Part shown: piece after piece, positions 26,758-36,028 of the stretch
Numbering within the stretch: position 1 is the stretch's first letter
How the letters are laid out: each line of letters starts with the position of its first letter
Origin: Acidobacteriota bacterium
GTDB lineage: Bacteria > Acidobacteriota > Thermoanaerobaculia > Gp7-AA8
Assembly (NCBI GenBank): GCA_021325515.1
Contig: JAJPHC010000048.1
Location: 1-64,000, forward strand
Reading direction: 5' to 3'
DNA length: 64,000 bases
Position numbers and translations under genes: made by a program
Notes under the pieces: generated by a model
Seen by the model: the letters and a program-made list of their open reading frames with translations, nothing else
What the model was told of the DNA's origin: nothing
The model's database searches: none

Positions 26758-28524
26758 TCAATGCGCCGCGATCCAGCGATTGATCCGCTCTTCCAGCACA
26801 TTCATCGGCAGCGCACCGGCTCCGAGCACTTCATCGTGAAACTGGCGGATGTCGAACTTCTCTCCCAGCTCGCGCTTCGCCTTCTCCCGCAGCTCGATGA
26901 TCTTCAGTTGCCCGATCTTGTAGCCGAGCGCCTGCCCCGGCCAGACGATGTAGCGATCGGTCTCGTTCTGGATGTCCATCTCGTCCTGCGCGGAGTGCGC
27001 GTGGAAGTAATCGACAACCTGTTGACGAGTCCACTTCTTGTAGTGCAGTCCGGTGTCGACGACGAGCCGGATCGCGCGCAGCATCTCGTCCTGCAGCCGG
27101 CCGTAGTTGTTGTAGGGATTCTCGTAGAAACCGACTTCCCTGCCAAGGCGCTCGGAGTAGAGAGCCCAGCCTTCGACGAATGCGGTGTAGCCCCCCTGCT
27201 TGCGAAAATCGGGCAGCTCGGGCAGCTCCTGCTGAATCGAAAGCTGCATGTGATGGCCCGGGACACCTTCGTGATAGGCGGTCGACTCCATCGTGATCGT
27301 CTTGTGCGACGGCGGATCATAGGTATTGACGTTGATGCGGCCGGGACGCGAGCCATCGGGCGCACCGGTGTTGTAGTCGGCGCCCGCCGCCGACTGCTCG
27401 CGGAAGGGCTCGATCGGCACCACTTCCAGTTTTGCTTTCGGCAGGCGGCCGAAGAGCTCCGGCAGCTTCGCGTACATCTGGCTCTCGTACTTGCGATAGA
27501 GGTCGAGGATCTGCTCGCGCGATTTCGCGCGGAGATCGGGATTGGCCTCGATCGATTTGTTCAGCGATGCGAGATCGTTGAAGCCGAGGCCTTTGGCCAC
27601 CTCGAGCATCTCCGCCTCGAGGGCCGCGACCTGCTGCAGCCCGAGCTGATGGATCTGCTCCGGCGTCATGTTCGTCGTGGTCGAGTGCCGCACGCGCAGC
27701 GCGTAGCGCGCCGCCCCGTCGGGGAGAGACCAGACCCCGACTTCGGTCCGGCCATGCGGCGCGTACTCATCGCGCACGAACCGTGAGAACTTCGCGTACG
27801 CGGGCAGCACGTCTTTGCTGATCGCATCGAGGAACGCGGCGCGAATGCGCGCCCTCTCGCTCTCCGGCACCGACTCCGGGAACTTCGCGAGCGGCATCGC
27901 GAACGGAGATTTCTCCGGCTCCATCTTCGCGATCTGCTCCGCCTGTGCGGCGACTTTGCCGAGGAGAAACTTCGGCGGCATGAGCTTGCGCGACATCCCC
28001 TTGCGCATGTTCGCTTCCGTCTGCGCGAACTGCTTCGGCATGGTGTGCATGCGCGTGAGGAAGTCGTCGTAGTCCTTCACGCTCGTGAACGAGAGCATCG
28101 AGGGAAACCGCGCCGCATTGAGATGAAAGCCGCTCATCTGCGTCGCCGGCATCAGCCAGGGAGTGAACTTCGCATCCTCGATGTCGTTGCGGAGATCGAG
28201 GAGCATCAACTCCTTGTCGAGCTTCTCCTGCTCGCTGAAGCCGGTCGTGTCGATCGCTTCAAATCGTTTGAGGAACTTCCGCGCTTGTTCGACATTCGCA
28301 AGCGCAGCCGCTTCCGACAGATCGCTCGACTGGTCGTTCCAGCGCTTGTCGCCGAGGATCGACGCATATTCAGGCGCGCGCCGCAGCGAGTCATCCCACT
28401 GTTCCTTCAGAAGCAACTGCAGCGCACGCCGGCGCTTGTCCAGACTGGCAGCAGAGAGCTCATCGGCAGCATGCATCGGCATCGAGAGAAGTGTAGAGAG
28501 GAGCAGAAGAATTGTGCGCCGCAT
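26758..28524 (-). CDS. DUF885 family metallopeptidase-like secreted protein
   Basis: A 588-residue exported protein with signal peptide ending MHA. The family is related to M32/M3-type zinc peptidases: STAYHEGVPGHHMQ gives the HE-x3-HH zinc site (about residues 418-425), with FVEGWALYSERLG supplying the third Glu. The start ILLLLSTLLSMPMHAADELSAASL fits the usual DUF885 layout, with a helical N-terminal half. It is thought to hydrolyse peptides in the periplasm, but no substrate is established. It is divergent from the OmpW-like gene. Single gene, no obvious operon. Confidence 0.88.
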   Translation of the reverse strand: MRRTILLLLSTLLSMPMHAADELSAASLDKRRRALQLLLKEQWDDSLRRAPEYASILGDKRWNDQSSDLSEAAALANVEQARKFLKRFEAIDTTGFSEQEKLDKELMLLDLRNDIEDAKFTPWLMPATQMSGFHLNAARFPSMLSFTSVKDYDDFLTRMHTMPKQFAQTEANMRKGMSRKLMPPKFLLGKVAAQAEQIAKMEPEKSPFAMPLAKFPESVPESERARIRAAFLDAISKDVLPAYAKFSRFVRDEYAPHGRTEVGVWSLPDGAARYALRVRHSTTTNMTPEQIHQLGLQQVAALEAEMLEVAKGLGFNDLASLNKSIEANPDLRAKSREQILDLYRKYESQMYAKLPELFGRLPKAKLEVVPIEPFREQSAAGADYNTGAPDGSRPGRINVNTYDPPSHKTITMESTAYHEGVPGHHMQLSIQQELPELPDFRKQGGYTAFVEGWALYSERLGREVGFYENPYNNYGRLQDEMLRAIRLVVDTGLHYKKWTRQQVVDYFHAHSAQDEMDIQNETDRYIVWPGQALGYKIGQLKIIELREKAKRELGEKFDIRQFHDEVLGAGALPMNVLEERINRWIAAH

Positions 28525-28608
28525 TCGCGCCGGAGTGTATCAGCCCACGGAACGGGCCCATTGCGTCGGGCGCAAAATTGGCAATGGCGCGGCGACGGAG
28601 GATTCATC

Positions 28609-29256
28609 GTGAAGGCATTTCGTTTTCTGCTTCTCTCACTCGCGATCGTGGCCGCAGTACCGCTCTTTGCAGCGAATCGGGCGTTCGACCTCGACCTGAA
28701 TGCCGTCTGGGTTGATCCGAACAGCAACGGGACCTTCAGCCGCACCGGCGCCAATCCCGTGAACGTCGACTTCAAAGGCGACCTCGGCTACGGGGCAGCT
28801 GCCAACATCTTCTTCGGCAGCAATCTCTCACTGGAATTCGCCGCCGCGCGCGTGCGGCCGAAGGCGAATCTCACCGCAGCCGGATTCAACAGCGGCAACG
28901 GCCGGTTAGACATGGTGCCGCTCACAGCGGTCCTGCAGTGGCACTTCGCGCCGAACGGCTTCATCGATCCGTACGTCGGCGGAGGAGCGGCGTACATCCT
29001 CTTCAACGACATCAAAGGCGCGAACGGTCCCAACGACATCGGCGTGAACCACATCGACTTCAAGGACGACGCCGGCTTCGCGGCGAACGCAGGCCTCAGC
29101 ATCAAGGTCGGCTCGAACTTCGCCATCAACGGCGACGTGAAGTACGTCCCGATCAAGTCCAGCGCCACGGCGGTCTTCGTCACCGGCCCGAGCTCGAGCG
29201 CGCGGGTGAAGATCAATCCTGTGATCGCGTCGGCGGGAGTGGGGTTCCGGTTCTGA
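28609..29256 (+). CDS. OmpW-family outer-membrane beta-barrel protein
   Basis: A 215-residue outer-membrane protein. The start is GTG at 28609 with a GGAGG site eight bases upstream; the signal peptide VKAFRFLLLSLAIVAAVPLFA follows. YGAAANIFFGSNLSLEFAAARVRP, LTAVLQWHF, DPYVGGGAAYILFND and the C-terminal VGFRF match the OmpW eight-stranded barrel. OmpW proteins form narrow hydrophobic channels for small nonpolar solutes. A terminal hairpin (29279-29305) follows. Divergent from DUF885. Confidence 0.9.
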   Translation: MKAFRFLLLSLAIVAAVPLFAANRAFDLDLNAVWVDPNSNGTFSRTGANPVNVDFKGDLGYGAAANIFFGSNLSLEFAAARVRPKANLTAAGFNSGNGRLDMVPLTAVLQWHFAPNGFIDPYVGGGAAYILFNDIKGANGPNDIGVNHIDFKDDAGFAANAGLSIKVGSNFAINGDVKYVPIKSSATAVFVTGPSSSARVKINPVIASAGVGFRF

Positions 29257-29278
29257 ATCTTTGCCCCTCACCCCTGGC

Positions 29279-29305
29279 CCCTCTCCCCGCGTGGCGGGGA
29301 GAGGG
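29279..29305. terminator. Hairpin, CCCTCTCCCCGC family
   Basis: CCCTCTCCCCGC-GTG-GCGGGGAGAGGG, 12-bp perfect arms, preceded by CCCCTCACCCCTGG. It sits 22 bp after the OmpW stop and 20 bp before the stop of the convergent ATPase gene. Probable bidirectional terminator; identical arms occur at 3748. Confidence 0.65.
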
Positions 29306-29325
29306 ATCGGGTGCAACGCGGGCGG

Positions 29326-31638
29326 TTACTTGACGGCGATGGCTCTCGCCTGCTTGATGTCGGTGATTCCCTTGAAGGCTTTCTCGATCGCATCCTGCAG
29401 CAGCGTGCGCATGCCCTGCTGCAACGCGAGATTCCGCAGCTCGTCGATCGGCGCCTTGTGCTGAATCGCCCTCTTCAACTCGTCCGTGCCCGTGAGCAGC
29501 TCGTGCACGCCCATGCGGCCCTTGTAGCCGCTGTTGTTGCACGCTGAGCAGCCCTTCGGGCGATAGAGCATCAGATTTTCCGAATACGTGATGCCGGTCG
29601 ACGGCCACCAGTCATAGCCGTAGACCTGCATGATCTCTTCGTACTCCTCCGGCGTCGGGTTGTAGGCCTCCTTGCACTTCGCACAAAGGACGCGGATGAG
29701 GCGCTGGGCCATGATGCCCAGCAGTGCGTCGGCGAAGTTGAAGGGATCGATGTCCATGTCGAGCAGACGCGTGATCGTCTCCGGCGCCGAGTTCGTGTGC
29801 AGGGTCGAGAAGACGAGATGGCCGGTGAGCGACGCTTCGATGCCGATCGCAGCCGTCTCGTGATCGCGCATTTCGCCGACCATGATCACGTCGGGATCAG
29901 CGCGGAGAAATGCGCGCATCGCGGTGGCAAACGTGAAATCGATCTTCGGCTGCACCTGCACCTGGCGCAGTCCCTTCTGCGTGATTTCGACCGGATCCTC
30001 CGCCGTCCAGATCTTCATATCCTCGGTGTTGATGAAGCCGAGTGCGGAGTGAAGCGTGGTGGTCTTGCCCGAGCCGGTCGGCCCGACGACGAGCGCGATC
30101 CCGTAGGGCTTCTGCAGCAGCGTTTTGAACTGCGTGAGGTTGCGCTCGCTGAAGCCCATCTTGTCCAGCGGCAGCGGCTTCGAGGCGGCGAGGATACGCA
30201 TGACGACGTCCTCGTTGCCGTTCGCAGTGGGAATCGTCGCGACGCGAAGCTCGATCGTTCCCTTCGAATACTTGAACTTGATCTTGCCGTCCTGCGGCTT
30301 GCGGCGCTCCGAGATGTCGAGCTTCGACATGATCTTGAGGCGCTGCACGAGCGCGTTGCGATGCGCTCCCGGCACTTCCATGAACTTCTGGCAATCGCCG
30401 TCGATCCGCAGACGGATGCCGCACGGATTCTTCGAACCGTCGGGCTCGACGTGAATATCGGATGCTCCGCGGTTGAAGGCCTCGATGATCAACTGGTTCG
30501 CGAGGCGGACGATGCCGGAGTCCGTCTCGTCGATTTCCGGCTCATCCGGCTTCGGCTCGTCGTCGAGCTCGACCTTCTCTCCGTCGCCGAGCGTCTCGAT
30601 GATCTTCGCGAGATCGGCGCCTCCCTCGGAGGTTGCATCCTGCGGCTTCTCACCGTAGGAGGCATAGATGTACGCCATGATCTCGTGGCGCATCGCGACC
30701 TGAAAGTCGTAGCGCGGCGAGAGATTCATCGCGCGAATTCCATCGAGGCGCGTCAGGTCCTGCGGATCATCGACGGCGATGACCAGCACGCCCGGCTTCC
30801 GCTCCACCGGCGCGCAAACGTACTTCTTCCACATGTCGGAAGGGACGCGCTCGCGAAGATCCTGCGGGATCATCTGCGTCCCGTCGTAGCTGAAGAACTG
30901 CGAGTTGTAGAACGCCGCGAGCGACTTGCCGATCTCTTCCTTCGGCACGCTGAAGTCCTCGATGAGGACCTTCTCCACGTTCAGGTTGTTGACGCGCGCG
31001 CTGGAGACGGCCTGCTCGATGTCCTTCTCCGAAATGATCCCTTTGTCGACGAGCCCGCCAAACTTCGAAGGCTTCGTCTGGCGCGTCACCTTGTGCTGGT
31101 TGTAGAAAGCGATGCCGAGAATGCGCGCGATCTCTTCCGCCCCATCTTCATCGTGATCGGTGAAGGCCGGGCCGTGACGCTTGTTGATGAGCTGCACGAC
31201 GCCCAGCAGATACTTCTCGAAGAGGATGGGAACCGCGAGGACGGCGCGCGTGCGGAAGCCTGTCTTCTGATCCCAGCGCTGATCGAAGCGGAGGTTCGCG
31301 TGAAACCGCGCGAGCTCGTTCGGATCGTACGCGTCCTTGATGTTCACCGTCTTGCGCGCGAGCGCTGTGAAGCCGGCGATCGACGCGAAGGATTTCGGCA
31401 CGCGAATCTCCTTCGGCACATCACCGACCTTCTGCAGCGAGTAGAGCTCCTGATTCTTGGTGTCGACCGCGTAGATCGTGAGGCGCTCCGCATCCAGCAG
31501 CTCGAGGATCTGATCCTTCAAAGACATGAGGATGTGCGGGATCGACTCCGCCGCGTTGATCTTGTTGGTGATCGACGTCAGCTTCTTCCGATATTCGAGC
31601 TCGCGCTCGAGCGACATGGGAGGTGCCTGGACGCTCAT
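29326..31638 (-). CDS. GAF-domain PilB-type secretion/pilus ATPase
   Basis: A 770-residue ATPase starting at 31638 (MSVQAPPMSLERELEYRKK). Residues ~25-190 form a GAF sensory domain (ILELLDAERLTIYAVD, FRTRAVLAVPILFEKYLLGVVQLIN). A GspE N-domain (FGGLVDKGIISEKDIEQA) and the ATPase domain follow, with Walker A GPTGSGKTTT, EDPVEIT, DPDVIMVGEMRD, and the zinc site CAKCKEAY ... CSACNNSGYKG. It should assemble pilins or a type II pseudopilus, with a small molecule perhaps controlling activity through GAF. The gene is downstream of a second PilB (31739) on the same strand, separated by a CCCTCTCC hairpin. Confidence 0.92.
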   Translation of the reverse strand: MSVQAPPMSLERELEYRKKLTSITNKINAAESIPHILMSLKDQILELLDAERLTIYAVDTKNQELYSLQKVGDVPKEIRVPKSFASIAGFTALARKTVNIKDAYDPNELARFHANLRFDQRWDQKTGFRTRAVLAVPILFEKYLLGVVQLINKRHGPAFTDHDEDGAEEIARILGIAFYNQHKVTRQTKPSKFGGLVDKGIISEKDIEQAVSSARVNNLNVEKVLIEDFSVPKEEIGKSLAAFYNSQFFSYDGTQMIPQDLRERVPSDMWKKYVCAPVERKPGVLVIAVDDPQDLTRLDGIRAMNLSPRYDFQVAMRHEIMAYIYASYGEKPQDATSEGGADLAKIIETLGDGEKVELDDEPKPDEPEIDETDSGIVRLANQLIIEAFNRGASDIHVEPDGSKNPCGIRLRIDGDCQKFMEVPGAHRNALVQRLKIMSKLDISERRKPQDGKIKFKYSKGTIELRVATIPTANGNEDVVMRILAASKPLPLDKMGFSERNLTQFKTLLQKPYGIALVVGPTGSGKTTTLHSALGFINTEDMKIWTAEDPVEITQKGLRQVQVQPKIDFTFATAMRAFLRADPDVIMVGEMRDHETAAIGIEASLTGHLVFSTLHTNSAPETITRLLDMDIDPFNFADALLGIMAQRLIRVLCAKCKEAYNPTPEEYEEIMQVYGYDWWPSTGITYSENLMLYRPKGCSACNNSGYKGRMGVHELLTGTDELKRAIQHKAPIDELRNLALQQGMRTLLQDAIEKAFKGITDIKQARAIAVK

Positions 31639-31701
31639 GGGAAAAAGGATAGCACCCTGAGCATGCAGCAGACAGCAGGCTGGGACGCCCCTCACCCCTG
31701 A

Positions 31702-31730
31702 CCCCTCTCCCCGCGAAGCGGAGAGAGGGG
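31702..31730. terminator. Hairpin between the two PilB-like genes
   Basis: CCCCTCTCCCCGC / GCGGAGAGAGGGG (one wobble pair), loop GAA, preceded by CCCCTCACCCCTGA. It lies between two same-strand pilB genes and could separate their transcription or act as a dispersed repeat. Confidence 0.6.
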
Positions 31731-31738
31731 AACGGTGA

Positions 31739-33541
31739 CTAGATCCCAGTGACGCGGATGACTTCCTCGAACGTCGTGGCGCCTTCCGCGAGCTTGCGGA
31801 GCGCGGACTGGCGGAGCGTGCGCATGCCGCGCTTCATCGCCGTCTCTTTGATCTTGAGGAAGTCTTCGCCGCGGTCGATCAGGTCGCGCATCGCGTTGTC
31901 GATGTTGAGAATCTCGAAGATGCCGGTGCGGCCGAAGTAGCCGGTGTTGCGGCAGCGGATGCAGCCCGCCCCTTCCTTGACGATGATCCGCTTTCCGGGA
32001 GGCGCCTGCAGATTCAGCATCGTCGACTCCTCCTGCGTCAGCGGGCGATTGCGTTTGCAGTCGTCGCAGATTTTCCTGACGAGGCGCTGCGCCATCGCCC
32101 CGATCAGCGTCGAGGAGATCAGAAACGGCTGGATGCCGAGGTCGACGAGGCGCGTGACGGAGGTCGCCGAATCGTTGGTGTGCAGCGTGGAGAAGACGAG
32201 ATGGCCGGTGAGCGCCGCCTGCACCGCATTCTGCGCCGTCTCTTCGTCGCGGATCTCGCCGACCATGATGATGTCGGGATCCTGGCGGAGGATCGTCCTC
32301 AGAGCCGAGGCGAAGGTGATCCCGATCTTCGTCTGCACGGAAGTCTGATTGAAGAGATCGTTCACCATTTCGACCGGATCTTCGATCGTCGTGATGTTGA
32401 CCTCCGGCGAGGCGAGCGACTTCAGCGCCGAGTAGAGCGTGACGGTCTTACCGGAACCTGTGGGGCCGGTGACGAGGATGATGCCGTGCGGCCGCTTGAT
32501 CCATTCGGCAAAGACTCCCATCTCGTCTTCGTAGAACCCGAGGCCGCTCAGATCGCGGATGAGAATCTCGGGGTCGAAGATGCGCATGACCATCTTCTCG
32601 CCGAACGCGGTCGGCAGCGTGGAGACGCGCAGCTCGATTTCTTTTCCGTCATGCTCGGTCTTGATGCGGCCGTCCTGCGGGCGGCGCTTCTCGGCGATGT
32701 CCATACGGCACATCGTCTTGAGGCGCGAGGTGATCGCGAGGTTCACCACCTTCGGCACCCGCTGGATCTCGTGCAGCACACCATCGATCCGGAAGCGGAT
32801 CATCGCGTGCTCACGCTTCGGCTCGATGTGGATGTCGGAGGCGCGCGAGTCGTAGGCGTGCTGCAGGAGGAAATCGACGGCGTTGACGATGTGTGCGTCG
32901 CTGGCCTCGATCTCCGCGCCCGACTTCAGCTTGATGAACTGCTCGAGGTTGCTGAGGTCGATTGCGCCGCGAGTGAGATCGCGTCCGGCCTTCGTGACGG
33001 CAGCACGGAATCCGTACTGCTCGTTGATCACGCCCATGATGTCGCTCTCGGCGGAGACGACGACCTCGAAGTCCTGGCGAGTCAGCTCGCGATACGAGTC
33101 GATCGAGTTGCGGTCGAATGGATTGACGACCGCGACCACCAGCTTGCCATCGCGGATCGCGACGGGAACCATCTGATTCTTCCGGGCGAAGGGGCGGGAG
33201 ATCTTCGCCTCGATCATCTCCATGTCCAGCTTGAGAGGATCGATCTTGAAGAAGGGAAGCTTCGCCTCTTCCGCGATCAGGCGCGCGAGAAGAAAGTCGT
33301 CGATGCGGGTGCCGCTGCCGGACGCGTCGGTGAGGTTCATCGCCACCAGCGCCTTGAACGGACTCGCATCCTCCTCCGAACGCCCCTTCGATCCGCGGGC
33401 GTGGTACTGCGCCTGCTTGCTGAGGTTGTCGACTTCGAACTTCTGCTTGTCGTCGATGAACCCCGCGTTACGCAGGAGCTCGCCGAGATACGAGATCGTG
33501 ATCTCGCGCGACTTGACGTGAGAAGCCGGGCTGACAGTCAT
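31739..33541 (-). CDS. pilB: Type IV pilus assembly ATPase PilB
   Basis: A 600-residue extension ATPase. The N-terminal domain begins around GELLRNAGFIDDKQKFEVDNLSKQ (MshEN-like), then AIRDGKLVVAVVNPFD. The catalytic core has RASDIHIEPKREHAMIRFRIDGVL, Walker A GPTGSGKTVT, Asp box ITTIEDPVEM, Walker B DPDIIMVGEIRDEETA and the zinc tetracysteine CDDCKRNR ... CIRCRNTGYFGR. It polymerises major pilin for twitching; PilT (18191) is the counterpart. The upstream gene is an RlmI-like methyltransferase 57 bp away on the same strand. The neighbouring GAF-PilB is a close relative with a different N-domain. Confidence 0.93.
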   Translation of the reverse strand: MTVSPASHVKSREITISYLGELLRNAGFIDDKQKFEVDNLSKQAQYHARGSKGRSEEDASPFKALVAMNLTDASGSGTRIDDFLLARLIAEEAKLPFFKIDPLKLDMEMIEAKISRPFARKNQMVPVAIRDGKLVVAVVNPFDRNSIDSYRELTRQDFEVVVSAESDIMGVINEQYGFRAAVTKAGRDLTRGAIDLSNLEQFIKLKSGAEIEASDAHIVNAVDFLLQHAYDSRASDIHIEPKREHAMIRFRIDGVLHEIQRVPKVVNLAITSRLKTMCRMDIAEKRRPQDGRIKTEHDGKEIELRVSTLPTAFGEKMVMRIFDPEILIRDLSGLGFYEDEMGVFAEWIKRPHGIILVTGPTGSGKTVTLYSALKSLASPEVNITTIEDPVEMVNDLFNQTSVQTKIGITFASALRTILRQDPDIIMVGEIRDEETAQNAVQAALTGHLVFSTLHTNDSATSVTRLVDLGIQPFLISSTLIGAMAQRLVRKICDDCKRNRPLTQEESTMLNLQAPPGKRIIVKEGAGCIRCRNTGYFGRTGIFEILNIDNAMRDLIDRGEDFLKIKETAMKRGMRTLRQSALRKLAEGATTFEEVIRVTGI

Positions 33542-33598
33542 GATGATCGTGGGAACGCGCTGAGAACGTGATTCTACTCCGACAGAGAGAGCCTCCGC

Positions 33599-34792
33599 TC
33601 ACCGCACTTCGATGAGAAATCCTTTCAGATACTCCCCTTCCGGCGCGAACAACGAGACGGGATGATCGCGCCCGGCCGTCAGCCGCGCGACGAACGAGGC
33701 GCGGCGGCCGGCATCGAGCGCCGCGGAGAAGATCACTTTCTGAAAGAGATCGAGATCCATGTGGCCGCTGCACGAGAACGTCATCAGCAATCGGCCCGGC
33801 GCGACGAGCTTCATCGCGTAGAGATTCACATCCTTGTATCCGCGCGCCGCGCGCTCGACTTCGCCGCGCGACTTCGCGAACGCAGGCGGATCGCAGACGA
33901 CGAGCTCGTATTGTTCCTTCGCCGCGGCGCGCTCGCGCACGACGCTGAAGGCATCGCCGGTCGTGAATCGGCCCTCGACTCCGTTGAGCTCATGATTGCG
34001 CTTCGCGAGCGCGATCGCCCCCTCGGACACGTCGACGTTCTCGACCTCGCGCGCGCCTCCCGCCGCGGCGTAGACGCCGAAGCCACCGGTGTACGAGAAG
34101 AGATTGAGCACGCGCCGTCCCGACGCGACCGCACGCGCCAGCGCACGATTCTCCCGCTGATCGAGGAAGAATCCCGTCTTCTGTCCAGACGCCGGCTCCA
34201 CGATGAACTGCAGGCCGTTCTCGCGGATGGTGGTCTGGCACTCCCCTTCACCACTCCATTCAGGCTCGAGCGGCAGGCGTTCGATCTTCCGCGCCGGAAG
34301 ATCGTTCTTGAAGTAGATGCCGCGCGGCTTCAGCTCTTCGCGCAATACATCGGCGATGAGTGGGCGCAGGCGCTCCAGCCCATGATTCGCAATCTCGACG
34401 ACGAGCAGATCGTCGTAGCGATCGACCACCAGTCCGCTGAGGTCGTCGCCCTCGGCGTGAATGAGCCGCGCCGCGTTCGTGTCGTGCGCGAGGATCGATC
34501 GCCGCCGCGCGATCGCCGCCGCGATGCGTGCCCGCAGCAGCTCCGGCGTCAGCTCTTCGTCGCCGAACGTCAGCGCGCGCATCCGGATCTGCGAGTGCGG
34601 TGAATGCAGCCCCGACGCGATGCGCGTGCCGCGCACGTCGTAGAGATCCGCGAGCGCTGCATCGTCCGGCCCGCTCTCGCGGCCGATCGCACCCGCAAAG
34701 ATCCACGGATGCCGGTTCGCCGCAACGCGCTCCTTCCCCTGCCTGAGCGTCAACTGCTTCCGCCGCGATGCGGCAAACCATTCATCACTCAT
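33599..34792 (-). CDS. Class I SAM-dependent RlmI-like RNA methyltransferase
   Basis: A 397-residue protein. The N-terminal PUA-like domain has RQGKERVAANRHPWIFAGAI; the Rossmann SAM domain has QKTGFFLDQRENR, RVLNLFSYTGGFGVYAA, NVDVSEGAIALA and the catalytic motif VCDPPAFAKSR, followed by LLMTFSCSG (Cys). This is the RlmI/RlmK-type m5C 23S rRNA methyltransferase family; E. coli RlmI modifies C1962. The start is uncertain: the N-terminus lies inside the heptad repeat at 34783-34831, which puts ATG in several frames. ATG 34792 (MSDEWFAASRR) is chosen over a GTG three bases upstream. Confidence 0.85.
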   Translation of the reverse strand: MSDEWFAASRRKQLTLRQGKERVAANRHPWIFAGAIGRESGPDDAALADLYDVRGTRIASGLHSPHSQIRMRALTFGDEELTPELLRARIAAAIARRRSILAHDTNAARLIHAEGDDLSGLVVDRYDDLLVVEIANHGLERLRPLIADVLREELKPRGIYFKNDLPARKIERLPLEPEWSGEGECQTTIRENGLQFIVEPASGQKTGFFLDQRENRALARAVASGRRVLNLFSYTGGFGVYAAAGGAREVENVDVSEGAIALAKRNHELNGVEGRFTTGDAFSVVRERAAAKEQYELVVCDPPAFAKSRGEVERAARGYKDVNLYAMKLVAPGRLLMTFSCSGHMDLDLFQKVIFSAALDAGRRASFVARLTAGRDHPVSLFAPEGEYLKGFLIEVR

Positions 34793-34831
34793 CACTCATC
34801 TCTCATCACTCATCACTCGTCACTCGTCACT
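34783..34831. repeat. Heptanucleotide array CATCACT x7
   Basis: Seven contiguous units: CATCACT x2, CATCTCT, CATCACT x2, CGTCACT x2. It separates the divergent methyltransferase and YbjN-like genes and overlaps the start codon of the former. There is no inverted arm at this locus. Confidence 0.9.
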
Positions 34832-34836
34832 ACCCT

Positions 34837-34842
34837 TATAAT
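34837..34842 (+). promoter_or_regulatory. Candidate -10 element of a leaderless promoter
   Basis: A perfect TATAAT ends 7 bases before the ATG of the YbjN-like gene at 34850, which would place transcription start at or next to the start codon. No -35 hexamer is recognisable in the repeat upstream. The mRNA is inferred to lack a leader. Confidence 0.5.
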
Positions 34843-34849
34843 CCCCGCG

Positions 34850-35350
34850 ATGTCCCCAGCGCAGAAGCGACAGTTCCATACGCAATGTCAGGAAGAAGTC
34901 TACCGGCAGGTGAAGTCGTACCTCGACGAGCTCGTCGACGAACACTTCGATGATGCCGAGCACTGCGACTTCTATCTCAAATACGGCTCGACCGTGCTCG
35001 AGATCTCGATCCACCCCTATCAGGAAGATGACGCGGTGATCGAGATTCTCGCGTTCTGCGTGCAGGGCGTCGAACCGACTGCCGAGCTGATGGAGGAGCT
35101 CCTCCGGCTCAACTCCGAGGTCGTCCTCGGCGCCTTCAGCCTCGTCGGCAGCGACGTCTTCTTCTCCCACTCGTTCCTCGGCCGCCGCCTGCGTCCGGAA
35201 CAATTGATCGCCTCGCTCGACATCGTGGCCAACGTGTCGGACGAATATGACGAACAGATCGTCGAGGCGTTCGGCGGCGAAACCGCACTCGAGCGTTTGC
35301 GCCACGAGACAGGACGCCAGGCGCCGAAGCGTGACGCGGATCGCAACTGA
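34850..35350 (+). CDS. YbjN-domain protein
   Basis: A 166-residue cytoplasmic protein: VKSYLDELVDEHFDDAEHCDFYLKYGSTVLEISIHPYQEDDAVIEILAFC, then LLRLNSEVVLGAFSLVGSDVFFSHSFLGRRLRPEQLIASLDIVANVSDEYDEQIVEAFGGETA match YbjN/CesT-like type III chaperone folds. Function is not established; the family is a possible folding chaperone. The ATG follows TATAAT by seven bases with no Shine-Dalgarno, suggesting leaderless translation. It is followed closely by the lipoprotein gene at 35398. Confidence 0.83.
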   Translation: MSPAQKRQFHTQCQEEVYRQVKSYLDELVDEHFDDAEHCDFYLKYGSTVLEISIHPYQEDDAVIEILAFCVQGVEPTAELMEELLRLNSEVVLGAFSLVGSDVFFSHSFLGRRLRPEQLIASLDIVANVSDEYDEQIVEAFGGETALERLRHETGRQAPKRDADRN

Positions 35351-35397
35351 TGGCGGCAAACGGGCTCACGGCACAGCCATTGCTCCAGGGTAGGTGC

Positions 35398-35967
35398 ATG
35401 AAGACCCTCCTCACCTGCCTTGCAGCGGCGCTGACGCTGATGTCGTGCAACGGCGGACGCGAGAGTCACGCCGAACAGCGGGCGCCGAAGAAGACGATCG
35501 TCACCGCCACATCGCCGGCGCCGCCGCCGCCCACGGTCGATGTTCGGCAGCAATTGAAATCCATCAGTCCCGCGATTCCTCTCTACGCCGGCGCGGCGTA
35601 TCGCGATGACCTGACGCGCCGCGATTCCGTGATGATCCGCGGCCAGTACGGACCGAACGCCGAGGTGTACACGATGTCGACCGACGACTCGTTCCCTCAG
35701 GTGTATCACTACTACGTGACGTACCTCGGGCAATTCCGCGCGTGGCAACCGCAGGCGCCGTTACCTGCGGAACAGCAGAACTGGCGCACGCTGGAAGTGC
35801 CGTTGAATCAGGCGATGCAGGATCCGTTCATCCCCGGCGACACGATTCCGCCCGGCGGCAAGCAGGTCACGCTGCAGGTGTCCGAGACGGAAGCCGAGCC
35901 GCACACCGTGATCCGTTACATCGTGACGCCGGCAGCAGCGGCGCCGGTGCAGACGGCGTCGAAGTAG
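35398..35967 (+). CDS. Lipoprotein of unknown function
   Basis: A 189-residue lipoprotein. The signal MKTLLTCLAAALTLMSC ends in a lipobox (LMSC), so Cys17 is acylated. A proline/alanine linker follows. The body (SPAIPLYAGAAYRDDLTRRDSVMIRGQYGPNAEVYTMSTDDSFPQVYHYYVTYLGQFRAWQ) has the pattern seen in small lipoproteins with a PASTA-like or DUF fold; not assigned. It starts 47 bp after the YbjN-like gene. A frame further upstream is possible but lacks the signal. Confidence 0.68.
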   Translation: MKTLLTCLAAALTLMSCNGGRESHAEQRAPKKTIVTATSPAPPPPTVDVRQQLKSISPAIPLYAGAAYRDDLTRRDSVMIRGQYGPNAEVYTMSTDDSFPQVYHYYVTYLGQFRAWQPQAPLPAEQQNWRTLEVPLNQAMQDPFIPGDTIPPGGKQVTLQVSETEAEPHTVIRYIVTPAAAAPVQTASK

Positions 35968-36028
35968 ACGCAGACAGCAGGGAATCGCGTCGTCTCCTGC
36001 TGCCTGAAACGCAGGATAAACTCACACC

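Noticed and set aside
29797..31701. Plus-strand frame of 634 codons opposite the GAF-PilB gene
   Set aside because: Shadow of the ATPase gene; composition typical of antisense frames.
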